From assembly GCA_946535435.1 (NCBI GenBank), contig CAMNDM010000003.1, positions 1 through 64,000 on the forward strand: a DNA stretch of 64,000 nt. Reading direction: 5' to 3'. Positions 1-7,590 of the stretch are shown here, piece after piece. The position numbers were made by a program, and so were the translations under genes. The stretch's first letter is position 1. Each line of letters starts with the position of its first letter. This DNA is from Physcocola sp002396385. GTDB lineage: Bacteria > Bacteroidota > Bacteroidia > Bacteroidales > Paludibacteraceae. The notes under the pieces were generated by a model that was not told the origin of the DNA, ran no database searches, and saw only the letters and a list, made by a program, of their open reading frames with translations.

Positions 1-11
1 CCGCCATTTTC

Positions 12-50
12 AAGTCCCCGATTATCTTCTCGATAGTCGGGGACTTTTTT
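12..50 (+). terminator. Intrinsic terminator of the gene upstream of the window
   Basis: A 10 bp perfect stem (12-21 pairing with 37-46) is followed by a T run to position 50. It ends a plus-strand transcript that enters from the left and isolates ybeY, whose own promoter begins at 59. Confidence 0.85.
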
Positions 51-58
51 GTTTTTCA

Positions 59-89
59 TTGCTCCTACTCTCAGTTTTTTGTATATTTG
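59..89 (+). promoter_or_regulatory. Bacteroidetes-type promoter of ybeY
   Basis: TTG at 59-61, a 20 nt spacer, and TATATTTG at 82-89 match the -33/-7 architecture of the Bacteroidetes primary sigma factor. The start codon of ybeY lies 22 nt downstream of the -7 box, so the leader is very short. Confidence 0.7.
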
Positions 90-110
90 TAAAAATAAAC
101 GTTATCCCTT

Positions 111-533
111 ATGATTTCATTCTATGCCGAGGACATCGAAATGCCGAATTTGAAAAAAACGGCGTTGAAAGCGTGGATTAAGGCGGTTGCTGAAAAACAT
201 GGTTTCAAACTCGGTGACATTGCTTATGTTTTTTGCTCCGATAAGCGTATTTTGGAGGTTAACAGACAGTTCCTCTCGCACGATTATTATACCGATATAA
301 TTACTTTTGATTATACCGAGGGAAATAAAATTTCGGGAGATTTGTTTATCAGTCTTGATACGGTGAAATCAAATGCTGAAAAATTTGATACCGATTATGA
401 CCAGGAATTCCACCGTGTGGTTATTCATGGAATACTTCATCTTTGTGGTATAAACGACAAAGGCCCGGGTGAACGTGAAATTATGGAGGCAAATGAAAAT
501 GAGGCGCTTGCAATGCGTACAGGAAATGAATAA
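111..533 (+). CDS. ybeY: rRNA maturation endoribonuclease YbeY
   Basis: A 140-residue protein of the usual length for YbeY, the metal-dependent endoribonuclease used in 16S rRNA 3' processing and ribosome quality control in the cytoplasm. The metal site is seen as HGILHLCGIND near residues 105-115. The first two His ligands are present and the usual third His is replaced by Asp, which I recall as the normal form in Bacteroidetes. The ATG at 111 directly follows a good promoter. The phosphatase gene follows after 16 nt, so the two may be co-transcribed. Function is assigned by family. Confidence 0.93.
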   Translation: MISFYAEDIEMPNLKKTALKAWIKAVAEKHGFKLGDIAYVFCSDKRILEVNRQFLSHDYYTDIITFDYTEGNKISGDLFISLDTVKSNAEKFDTDYDQEFHRVVIHGILHLCGINDKGPGEREIMEANENEALAMRTGNE

Positions 534-549
534 TATTAAATAATTAGTA

Positions 550-1854
550 ATGCGTTATATTGTTAAGTTTTTTGCTTTTGGCTTTTTTCTCCTCTCTTCT
601 TCTATAAGTGTCGCTCAGACCTCACGGGAGGAATTGTCTGCTGTTAAAGAAAAGGCAGGCGGTAATTATTATGCTTATCCAACTCCATCTGGCAAACTTA
701 CCCCTGCTCCTGATGGATATATCCCTTTCTATATCAGTCATTACGGTCGCCACGGTTCCCGGAATATGATTGATGCAATTGATTCAAAGGAGGCTCGTGA
801 ATTTCTACGTCAAGCTGAGAGTGATGGAAAACTGACTAAATTAGGCAAAAAGACTTTACTCTATCTTGATACTATAATTGACAATATGGATGAACGTTAT
901 GGTGAACTGACGCAGGTCGGGCACAACCAGCACCGGAATATTGCCAAACGTATGTTCAATGCCTATCCTCAGATTTTTTCTGAGGCTATTTCCGTAGATG
1001 CCCGTTCAACACAAGTGCACCGTTGCATACTTAGTATGGGCGCATTCTGCCAAGAATTAAAGTCGTTGAATCCGAAGCTGAAAATTACCAATAATGCAAG
1101 TCAGCGCGACATGTTCTTTATGTGTAACGACATCCATCTGGGGGCTCATAAAGCGTCGGACAACCAAGTAAGGTGGCACAAAATGTACAATGCTTTTTGT
1201 GAACAGAATAATCATCCGGAACGGTTGATGTCTGTTTTGTTCACTAACCCTAATTACCTTAAGGCCGATAAAGCCAAGTCGCTGTCGAGAAAACTTTTCA
1301 ATGTGGCTTCCGATATCCAAGATATGGATGGTATAGGTTTCTCGTTGTTCCCTCTCTTTACCGATGAGGAACTGTTTGACTATTGGCAAAGCCAGAATGC
1401 TTTTTGGTTCGGATGGTTGGGACTTCAAGCCGACCAAGATACCCGCGAATATGAAATGGCAGGAAACCTGTTGCGCGATATATTAGATAAAGCAGCTGCT
1501 GCCATCTCTTCAAGTCAGCCTTCTGCGACCCTTCGGTTCGGACACGATACGGGTATTTTGCCGCTTTTGGCTCTTATGCACGTAAATAATGCCTATTGCC
1601 GGGTTTCTGACCTCAACGAACTATATAAAAAGTGGGCCGATTATAAACTCATACCAATGGCGGCCAATATACAGTTTGTTTTCTATCGTAATGCAAGTGG
1701 TAATGTTTTGGTTAAAGTCTTGCTGAATGAGGAAGAGGCTAGTCTGCCTTTGAAAACAGCAGGCCCTTATTACCAGTGGACCGATTTCCAAGATTACTAT
1801 GAAGACGTGTTGAGCCACATACCTAATGTGCGGTCAAGTGTTGGAAATAAATAA
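550..1854 (+). CDS. Secreted histidine acid phosphatase, MINPP/phytase-like
   Basis: A 434-residue protein with an N-terminal signal peptide ending near SISVAQ, so it is periplasmic or exported. The clade 2 histidine phosphatase signature is SHYGRHGSRN near residue 64 (catalytic His in RHGxR), and the proton-donor region is FGHDTGILPL near residue 330. Length and motif context resemble the multiple inositol polyphosphate phosphatases of gut Bacteroides, which dephosphorylate phytate. Other phosphomonoester substrates are possible. The next gene, 27 nt downstream on the same strand, encodes a sugar symporter, suggesting that dephosphorylation is coupled to uptake. That link is inference. Confidence 0.85.
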   Translation: MRYIVKFFAFGFFLLSSSISVAQTSREELSAVKEKAGGNYYAYPTPSGKLTPAPDGYIPFYISHYGRHGSRNMIDAIDSKEAREFLRQAESDGKLTKLGKKTLLYLDTIIDNMDERYGELTQVGHNQHRNIAKRMFNAYPQIFSEAISVDARSTQVHRCILSMGAFCQELKSLNPKLKITNNASQRDMFFMCNDIHLGAHKASDNQVRWHKMYNAFCEQNNHPERLMSVLFTNPNYLKADKAKSLSRKLFNVASDIQDMDGIGFSLFPLFTDEELFDYWQSQNAFWFGWLGLQADQDTREYEMAGNLLRDILDKAAAAISSSQPSATLRFGHDTGILPLLALMHVNNAYCRVSDLNELYKKWADYKLIPMAANIQFVFYRNASGNVLVKVLLNEEEASLPLKTAGPYYQWTDFQDYYEDVLSHIPNVRSSVGNK

Positions 1855-1881
1855 GAAATTAAACTTAAATTCTAAATACCG

Positions 1882-3570
1882 ATGAGTTATAATTTAAACC
1901 AAACCGGGAAACTCTCTTTGCGCGAGAAAATTTGCTATGCGTTCGGAGATGGTGCTGCCAATATCGCATGGCGTGGTGTTGCTACTTTCCTGATGATTTA
2001 TTACACCGATGTCTTTGGCCTCGGACCAGCTGTGGTTGGTACACTTATGATGCTTGTACGCCTCAGCGATGGAGTCAGTGATGTGGCAATGGGCGCAATT
2101 TGTGATAGAACAAACTCGAAATACGGTAAGTTCCGTCCGTGGATTTTGTGGACCGCCATACCTTTGGCTGTCGTGCTGTCGATGATGTTCACTTGTCCTG
2201 ATAATTGGACAACAGGAGGCAAAATTGCGTATGCATACACTACTTATATACTGTTTACACTTATTTATACCGCAAACAATATCCCATATGGCGCCTTGTT
2301 GGCAGTAATGACGCCAGACGACAAGGAGCGCACGTCGTTGGGCTCTTTCCGAATGGTGGGTGCCTTCGGTGGAGGTTTGCTAGTGCAGGGCCTGCTCCTC
2401 TTCCTGGTAGCATATTTCGGCAATGTCAATCCATCGGTTGATGTGAAAACGATTGAAGATGGCAAGAAATACGAAGTGGTGGTCTCTACTCCTGCCGACG
2501 TTAACAACCTCAGTCTCACAACTACCAACGGAATTGCAAAAATGGTTTCTCCTGACATTACCTACCAGTTGAAAGATTCAACAGGTGCTGTAGTGAAGGG
2601 ACAGAGTGGAGAGGTGGTGACTAAGGCAGACGAACTGACAGAGGCAAAAAGCTTTACCACTGTTGCCAATAAACCTTACCATTTTACTGTTGAAACCGAT
2701 AATGAGCAGATTACCTCCGATAGTTTCCGTATTGTTGACCAAAACAAAGGATATAGCTATGCTATCTATCTTTTGTCTGTCTTTATGGCTATTTTCTTGC
2801 TGGTTACATTCTTCGGTACCCGCGAACGTGTTGAGCCTCCGGTTGCCCAAAAATCTAATTTGAGTAACGAATTGTTTGACTTGGTGAAAAACAAACCTTG
2901 GATTCTGTTGGTGTTTGTCGGCATTCTTTACAATATCTATAACAACACCCGACAGGGCGTGACTTTGTACTATTTTACGCACTATGTACACAACCAGTTG
3001 CTTGCGGCCGGATATATGACCGGTCTGATGGTGGCGTCTATTGTCGGTGCTGTTATAACGACACCTTTGTGCCTGAAGTACGGGAAGAAAAAAGTGTTTA
3101 TAGGTGCGCTGCTTTATTCGGCGGTTGTTAACTCCTCTCTTTACACCTGTGGCCCTACCGACATCGAACTCATATTTGCTATCGGTATGTTGTCGGAAGT
3201 GGGTGCTGCGATTTTCCCTACTCTGTTCTTCGCAATGCTCGGCGATGTGGCCGATTATTCAGAATATGTGAACGGCCGACGCGCAACCGGATTGGTTTAC
3301 AGCGCAGGATCCTTCGCTACTAAGTTCGGAGGTGGCTTGGGTAGTGCGATTGTCGGCTATGTATTAGCCTATTACGGCTATAAAGGCACCGACCCTACTA
3401 CAATCAAATATGCGGTAGAGGGTATACGCGGGCTTATGAGTTGGATTCCTGCCATCTTGTGCGTGTTCGCCGCAGTGGGCATGTATTTCTATTCCATCGG
3501 TCAGAAAGAGATGGATACGATTACTGCTGAATTGCAGAAACGGCGTGCGGCAGAAGATAATCAGAACTAA
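1882..3570 (+). CDS. GPH-family (MelB-like) sugar:cation symporter with a periplasmic insert
   Basis: A 562-residue major facilitator protein. The GPH signature appears as DRTNSKYGKFRPW near residues 75-87, and about 12 hydrophobic segments can be traced. Typical members have 450-480 residues. The extra length is a hydrophilic, beta-rich segment at about residues 183-290 between the fifth and sixth membrane spans, a position predicted to face the periplasm. Substrates of the family are glycosides, pentosides, hexuronides and polyols. The phosphatase gene just upstream suggests a dephosphorylated sugar or inositol as substrate, but this cannot be fixed from sequence. Confidence 0.85.
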   Translation: MSYNLNQTGKLSLREKICYAFGDGAANIAWRGVATFLMIYYTDVFGLGPAVVGTLMMLVRLSDGVSDVAMGAICDRTNSKYGKFRPWILWTAIPLAVVLSMMFTCPDNWTTGGKIAYAYTTYILFTLIYTANNIPYGALLAVMTPDDKERTSLGSFRMVGAFGGGLLVQGLLLFLVAYFGNVNPSVDVKTIEDGKKYEVVVSTPADVNNLSLTTTNGIAKMVSPDITYQLKDSTGAVVKGQSGEVVTKADELTEAKSFTTVANKPYHFTVETDNEQITSDSFRIVDQNKGYSYAIYLLSVFMAIFLLVTFFGTRERVEPPVAQKSNLSNELFDLVKNKPWILLVFVGILYNIYNNTRQGVTLYYFTHYVHNQLLAAGYMTGLMVASIVGAVITTPLCLKYGKKKVFIGALLYSAVVNSSLYTCGPTDIELIFAIGMLSEVGAAIFPTLFFAMLGDVADYSEYVNGRRATGLVYSAGSFATKFGGGLGSAIVGYVLAYYGYKGTDPTTIKYAVEGIRGLMSWIPAILCVFAAVGMYFYSIGQKEMDTITAELQKRRAAEDNQN

Positions 3571-3624
3571 CAATTACCGCTTAAGTACGTCATTAAAAGC
3601 ATAGCTTTTATGCTTGAAGATATA

Positions 3625-3667
3625 AAAAAAGGAAGGTTCTTCCCAAGGGATAGAACCTTCCTTTTTT
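3625..3667. terminator. Bidirectional terminator between symporter and fabD
   Basis: A 16 bp perfect stem (3625-3640 with 3652-3667) has an A run on its left and a T run on its right, so it can stop the symporter operon (+) and the hisB-fabD operon (-), which converge here. Confidence 0.9.
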
Positions 3668-3685
3668 ATTGTATGCGAATCTCGT

Positions 3686-4564
3686 TTAAAGACTTGCTCC
3701 AGTTGCTGTAACGTCTTTGCTGATTCGTCCTACCAAGCCTTGGAGAACTTTACCTGGACCTACCTCAATGAATTCGGTAGCACCGTCGGCAATCATGTGC
3801 TGAACGCATTGTGTCCATTTGACAGGACTGGTGAGCTGCTTGACAAGGTTTGCCTTTATAGTGGCCGGGTCGGTTTCTGCAACAGTAGAAACGTTTTGGT
3901 AGATAGGGCAAACAGGTTTGTTGAAAGTTGTAGCCTCAATAGCCTTAGCCAGTTCGTCTTTAGCTGGTTGCATAAGAGGTGAGTGGAACGCACCACCTAC
4001 AACCAACGGGAGTGCACGCTTTGCACCTGCGGCCTTCATCAGTTCGCAAGCCTTTTCAATGCCGGCGTTGCTGCCAGAAATTACCAGTTGGCCCGGGCAG
4101 TTGTAGTTAGCTGCTACAACAACCTCGCCTTCAATGCTGGCACAGATCTCTTCTACTTTCTCGTCAGCCAGACCAATAACGGCGGCCATGGTAGAAGGGT
4201 TCATTTCGCAAGCCTTCTGCATTGCCATTGCACGTTTTGAAACGAGGCTCAAACCATCTTCAAAGCTGACTGTGTTTGATGCAACCAGGGCAGAAAGTTC
4301 GCCTAAAGAGTGACCGGCAACCATATCTGGCTTGATGTCGAGCACTTTGGCCATGATGACAGAGTGCAGGAATACCGCAGGCTGTGTAACTTTGGTCTCT
4401 TTCAACTCTTCTGCAGAACCTTCAAACATAATCTTGGTGATGTCGAAACCAAGAATCTGGTTGGCTTTTTCGAACAATTCTTTTGCAACGGTTGAGTTGT
4501 CATACAGGTCTTTGCCCATTCCTGTGAACTGGGCGCCCTGTCCAGGGAAAACGTATGCTTTCAT
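3686..4564 (-). CDS. fabD: Malonyl-CoA:ACP transacylase FabD
   Basis: A 292-residue cytoplasmic enzyme that moves malonyl groups from CoA to ACP for fatty acid synthesis. The nucleophile elbow GHSLGE is near residue 87 and the catalytic His is in GGAFHSPLM. The N-terminal FPGQGAQ is typical of the family. The ATG at 4564 is preferred to an in-frame TTG at 4573. The gene starts 39 nt after hisB on the same strand, so it is probably expressed from the hisB promoter. Confidence 0.95.
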   Translation of the reverse strand: MKAYVFPGQGAQFTGMGKDLYDNSTVAKELFEKANQILGFDITKIMFEGSAEELKETKVTQPAVFLHSVIMAKVLDIKPDMVAGHSLGELSALVASNTVSFEDGLSLVSKRAMAMQKACEMNPSTMAAVIGLADEKVEEICASIEGEVVVAANYNCPGQLVISGSNAGIEKACELMKAAGAKRALPLVVGGAFHSPLMQPAKDELAKAIEATTFNKPVCPIYQNVSTVAETDPATIKANLVKQLTSPVKWTQCVQHMIADGATEFIEVGPGKVLQGLVGRISKDVTATGASL

Positions 4565-4603
4565 TTTATTCAAGAATGTATATTTGTTCCTTTAAATTTT
4601 TAC

Positions 4604-5737
4604 TTATAGTGTTCCTTTCGTACTAGGAAGCTCATATTTGTAAATGTCGCGCTTAACAGCCATTTTTATTGCTCTTGCCAGCGCCTTGAATATGCCTTCT
4701 ATTTTGTGGTGCTCGTTATCACCCTCAGCCTTTATGTTCAGGTTCATTTTTGCCGAGTCGCTTAAACTTTTGAAGAAGTGCAAGAACATTTCGGTGGGCA
4801 TATCGCCGACATATTCACGGTTGAATTTGGCATCCCAAACAAGCCATGGTCTGCCACCAAAGTCAAGAGCCACTTGGCACAGGCAGTCGTCCATAGGCAG
4901 ACAATAGCCGTATCGCTCAATGCCACGTTTGTTTCCAAGCGCCAGGTAGATGGCTTCACCTAGTGCGATGGCGGTATCTTCAATGGTATGGTGCTCGTCG
5001 ACATTCAGGTCGCCCTTTACCTTCACGGTAAGGTCGCAGCCGCTGTGTTTGCCTATTTGGTCAAGCATATGGTCGAAGAATCCAAGGCCCGAAGAAATGT
5101 CGGTCTTCCCATTCCCGTCTAGGTTTATGCGGACGTAAATGTCGGTTTCTTTTGTAGTGCGTTGCACTGTTCCGACTCTTTCGCCAGCAAAGATGAATTC
5201 GCTTATTTGGTCCCAATTTTCGGCAACTAGTGCGCAACTGTCTTGTAGGTTGTTATCTGCCACCTCTTTTTCTCCGTTTTCACGGTCTTTTATTAGAATT
5301 CCTTTGCAACCCAGATTTTTTGCGAGTTGAATATCGGTAATGCGGTCTCCAATAACAAAGCAGTGTTCCATGTCGTAGGTGCCGTCCATATATTGGGTGA
5401 GCATGCCTGTACCCGGCTTACGGGTGGGTTTGTTCTCTTCTTTTCGGGTAGGGTCTATCTTTATATCGTCGAAAACAACGCCTTCGCCCTTGAAAACCTC
5501 AAGCATTTTGTTTTGAATGCGTTCGAATGTTTCCGTAGGGTAGTCGGGAGTCCCCAAGCCGTCTTGGTTGGTAACAATAACCAATTCTAAATTTGGCAGT
5601 TTCTCACGAATAAAGTGAAGGTTGCGTAACACACCTGGCAGGAATACCAATTCGTCGAGCGTGTTGACCTGTTCTGTGATGGGCGGTTCAACTATGAGCG
5701 TTCCGTCACGGTCTATAAAGAGCGCAGTCTTTTTCAT
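4604..5737 (-). CDS. hisB: Bifunctional histidinol-phosphatase/imidazoleglycerol-phosphate dehydratase HisB
   Basis: A 377-residue two-domain protein for steps 7 and 9 of histidine biosynthesis. The N-terminal HAD phosphatase shows FIDRDGTLI at the start with DRD as nucleophile and acid, and IGDRITDI further on. The C-terminal dehydratase shows FFDHMLDQIGKHSG, DEHHTIEDTA and NEHHKIEG, the His/Glu metal-binding motifs. Bacteroidetes usually place it in a hisGDCB operon, but here no other his gene is adjacent and it is paired with fabD. Confidence 0.95.
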   Translation of the reverse strand: MKKTALFIDRDGTLIVEPPITEQVNTLDELVFLPGVLRNLHFIREKLPNLELVIVTNQDGLGTPDYPTETFERIQNKMLEVFKGEGVVFDDIKIDPTRKEENKPTRKPGTGMLTQYMDGTYDMEHCFVIGDRITDIQLAKNLGCKGILIKDRENGEKEVADNNLQDSCALVAENWDQISEFIFAGERVGTVQRTTKETDIYVRINLDGNGKTDISSGLGFFDHMLDQIGKHSGCDLTVKVKGDLNVDEHHTIEDTAIALGEAIYLALGNKRGIERYGYCLPMDDCLCQVALDFGGRPWLVWDAKFNREYVGDMPTEMFLHFFKSLSDSAKMNLNIKAEGDNEHHKIEGIFKALARAIKMAVKRDIYKYELPSTKGTL

Positions 5738-5760
5738 TATAAGTATTTACTTTATTATTG

Positions 5761-5768
5761 CAAATATA
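5761..5768 (-). promoter_or_regulatory. Candidate -7 element for hisB-fabD
   Basis: The minus strand reads TATATTTG here, 24 nt before the hisB start codon, matching TAnnTTTG. No TTG lies 20 nt upstream, so the -33 half is weak. Confidence 0.4.
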
Positions 5769-5902
5769 GGCTTTTATTCCCTTATTCTTTGCCTGAAGTA
5801 GTCAGTTTTTCCTTTTTCATTCCAATTGAGCCGTTATGTCCCCAACAGGTACGGCCATGTGTTAGGTATGGTATGCGGTAATCGCATAGTGTAGAAACAG
5901 TA

Positions 5903-5946
5903 AAAAAGAAGAAACGCAACCATTGTAAATTGGTTGCGTTTCTTTC
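5903..5946. terminator. Terminator closing the micropeptide transcript
   Basis: A 14 bp perfect stem (5909-5922 with 5931-5944) and an 8 nt loop. On the minus strand the stem is followed by a TTTTTT run (5903-5908). It lies about 90 nt downstream of the last micropeptide stop codon and is the natural 3' end of that unit, before hisB. The plus strand also has a short pyrimidine run. Confidence 0.8.
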
Positions 5947-6033
5947 TCGCTCATCTCAATAAAAACTATGTATCATTCATTCTTTTGGTGAAGAGGCAGA
6001 CCTGCGGTGTCTGTCCTTTAAGACAACTTGTTG

Positions 6034-6093
6034 TTACTTGAAGCGAACAACTTTCTTTGCCAATTTAACTACGAGTAAATTTAAAGCGATCAT
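6034..6093 (-). CDS. Cationic micropeptide A (19 residues)
   Basis: The minus strand encodes MIALNLLVVKLAKKVVRFK and a TAA. It is an unrecognised peptide, hydrophobic with lysines spaced to give an amphipathic helix. It aligns without gaps to micropeptide B just upstream. Identities include MI, N, VVKL, KKVV and F, several differences are synonymous (TTG/CTG, GTT/GTA, ATC/ATA) and one is R for K. That substitution pattern supports coding. The length and charge resemble type I toxins, phenol-soluble-modulin-like peptides or small membrane regulators; the function is unknown. Confidence 0.6.
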   Translation of the reverse strand: MIALNLLVVKLAKKVVRFK

Positions 6094-6144
6094 TTTACCT
6101 TGTATTAATTGTATTATACTATTTTGTTCTTCAATGAGTCTGGA

Positions 6145-6201
6145 TTAGAACTTTACAACTTTCTTTACCAGTTTAACTACGATGTAATTGAAAACTATCA
6201 T
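6145..6201 (-). CDS. Cationic micropeptide B (18 residues)
   Basis: The minus strand encodes MIVFNYIVVKLVKKVVKF and a TAA. It is the first of two tandem paralogs, the second starting 51 nt after this stop. Four lysines and no acidic residue give a net charge of about +4 on an otherwise hydrophobic helix, which suggests membrane association. An A-rich stretch precedes the ATG, as is usual in Bacteroidetes. The ATG overlaps the stop of a 12-codon leader ORF as ATGA, so its translation may be coupled. A promoter of canonical spacing lies about 85 nt upstream. Confidence 0.6.
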   Translation of the reverse strand: MIVFNYIVVKLVKKVVKF

Positions 6202-6236
6202 AATTTTTTCTTTGTTTGAAATAAACTATTTTTCAT
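6198..6236 (-). CDS. Possible 12-residue leader ORF coupled to micropeptide B
   Basis: The minus strand reads MKNSLFQTKKKL and its TGA overlaps the ATG of micropeptide B (ATGA at 6201-6198). It lies in the 5' leader downstream of the predicted promoter. It could be a translational-coupling leader, as in mok/hok, or a chance ORF. At this length, composition cannot settle it. Confidence 0.3.
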   Translation of the reverse strand: MKNSLFQTKKKL

Positions 6237-6284
6237 CTCTACGAAGGATGGGGTTTGTGCTCCGTTCCTATCGTTTTGACGATG

Positions 6285-6315
6285 CAAAATTATGTTATAA
6301 AACATACTTCTGCAA
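6285..6315 (-). promoter_or_regulatory. Promoter of the micropeptide unit
   Basis: On the minus strand TTG (6315-6313), 20 nt, then TAATTTTG (6292-6285) match the promoter architecture seen at ybeY, upxY and gyrB in this window. Transcription would start near 6279 and end at the terminator at 5903-5944, giving an RNA of about 370 nt. Confidence 0.65.
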
Positions 6316-6561
6316 CATTTTTATTAATTTTTTTCAAACTTTTTTCTTCAAAATGTAAACTAATGGTCGCCTGTTGGTTGCTATGCGGTGCGATTTGCTT
6401 AATTGAATTGGTGATTTTGTTTATATTTTTGACAAAATGATAAATTTTGGCCTTTTTTTGTAGTTTGTGCTTTCAAAATGATAAAATGAAGGTTCCATTT
6501 GTCAGGAAAAGACGTCTCATGCAGATGCTAGTACCGTGTATTTGTGACGTTTTGTCCAGTG
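6316..6561. other. AT-rich spacer with no gene seen
   Basis: Between the micropeptide promoter and the first capsule promoter candidate I see no ORF with coding character, no strong hairpin and no tRNA. The only long ORF (minus strand, 6517-6981) runs through the upxY leader and has no recognisable domain. Confidence 0.5.
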
Positions 6562-6595
6562 TTGGCGTTTTTTCGTTTTCATTTTGTTATATTTG
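6562..6595 (+). promoter_or_regulatory. Distal candidate promoter of the capsule locus
   Basis: TATATTTG at 6588-6595 matches the -7 consensus exactly. The nearest TTG (6562-6564) is 23 nt upstream, a longer spacing than at other promoters here. If used, it would give a 370 nt leader before upxY. Confidence 0.35.
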
Positions 6596-6894
6596 ATGCT
6601 GAAAATACCGTTTTTGATGGCTAAATGTAGCCGAGAGGAAGTTGCGCCAGACCTTTTCGGTAATCTTCCATTTCGATTCTTGCAGATTGAAGGACGGATA
6701 AAACAGGGCGGAATGGTTGCTTGTTTTTTATTTATATGGTGAAGCAGAAGCCTCCAAACACGTTTTATAACACTTTTTAAGCGATAAAAAATCTTTTTTA
6801 ATTCCAAAGGATGTACTATTCTGTAAAAAGAACTAACTTTGTCTGCTATTTTCCAGCTTAGCCTTTGGCTTTGATGAAATAATGGGAAAATATG

Positions 6895-6925
6895 TTGTTT
6901 GTAACTCACGAGGTCTGTATATTTG
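6895..6925 (+). promoter_or_regulatory. Proximal promoter of the capsule locus
   Basis: TTG (6895-6897), 20 nt, TATATTTG (6918-6925), then about 35 nt of leader to the upxY ATG at 6967. This is the best promoter for the 27 kb polysaccharide operon. I found no inverted repeats flanking it, so it does not look like the invertible promoters of Bacteroides capsule loci. Confidence 0.65.
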
Positions 6926-6966
6926 CTATAATCAAACATATACATGCTTCGTAAGGAACTAGAGGT

Positions 6967-7587
6967 ATGCTTGATAATCAAATACAGAAAGCAGTATTAG
7001 GTGGCACATCCAACGAGGATCCTTTGCGCACGATGAACAAAACCGCTTTGGGCTGGTATGTGATGAAAGTGCTGTGGCGACAGGAACTGAAAACACAAGA
7101 ACGTTTTTCCGAGTTCGGGTTGGATTGTTACGTCCCTATGCGGCAGGTGCTGTGTGAAGATGCCCGACACCGTAAACAACGTATGAAGGTCCCGGCCATA
7201 AACGGTTTGGTCTTTGTCTATTCTTCTATAAAGAAATTGGAGGAAGTGAAAGAGTTCGTCCGTGTAAATTATGGTCAGACCGTTTATTTTTACACCAACC
7301 ACGTGGGGGGACGTAATGTGATTACTTCCATACCCGACAAACAAATGGACGATTTCCGTTCCGCTTGCGACATAGCAGGCGACGAGGTACGTTTCTTCCT
7401 TCCAGAGGAACTTGAATTGGAGAAAGGTACGCGTGTGCGTATTCACGGTGGCCCTTTTGAAGGCCGTGAGGGCGTGCTTCTTAGGGTTAAAGGCAAGCGC
7501 AGCAAAAGTCTTGTGGTTTCTATAGAAGGCTTTATTTCTGCTGTGGTTGCTGATGTCAGCCCTGAATTTATAGAAAAACTGTCTTGA
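6967..7587 (+). CDS. upxY: UpxY-family transcription antiterminator (NusG-like)
   Basis: A 206-residue NusG paralog. The NGN domain begins at GWYVMKVLWRQELK (about residue 29) and a KOW motif, GTRVRIHGGPFEGREGV, sits near residue 158. UpxY proteins are encoded first in Bacteroides capsule operons and let RNA polymerase read through the long operon by acting on the leader RNA. The start at 6967 (AAGGA upstream) gives a longer N-terminus than usual, and an in-frame ATG at 7033 would give 184 residues. The usual trans-inhibitor partner UpxZ is absent; a membrane acyltransferase gene follows after 3 nt. Confidence 0.88.
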   Translation: MLDNQIQKAVLGGTSNEDPLRTMNKTALGWYVMKVLWRQELKTQERFSEFGLDCYVPMRQVLCEDARHRKQRMKVPAINGLVFVYSSIKKLEEVKEFVRVNYGQTVYFYTNHVGGRNVITSIPDKQMDDFRSACDIAGDEVRFFLPEELELEKGTRVRIHGGPFEGREGVLLRVKGKRSKSLVVSIEGFISAVVADVSPEFIEKLS

Positions 7588-7590
7588 AAT

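Noticed and set aside
5870..5962. A 30-codon minus-strand ORF running through the terminator after the micropeptides
   Set aside because: It reads through the stem-loop and T run of an intrinsic terminator and shows no similarity to the two micropeptides.
6316..6966. Invertible promoter for phase variation of the capsule locus
   Set aside because: I looked for inverted repeats flanking the candidate promoters and saw none of useful length, and no recombinase gene is nearby.
6517..6981. A 154-codon minus-strand ORF in the upxY leader
   Set aside because: No family features, no promoter facing it, and it covers the upxY promoter. Composition is that of AT-rich noncoding DNA.
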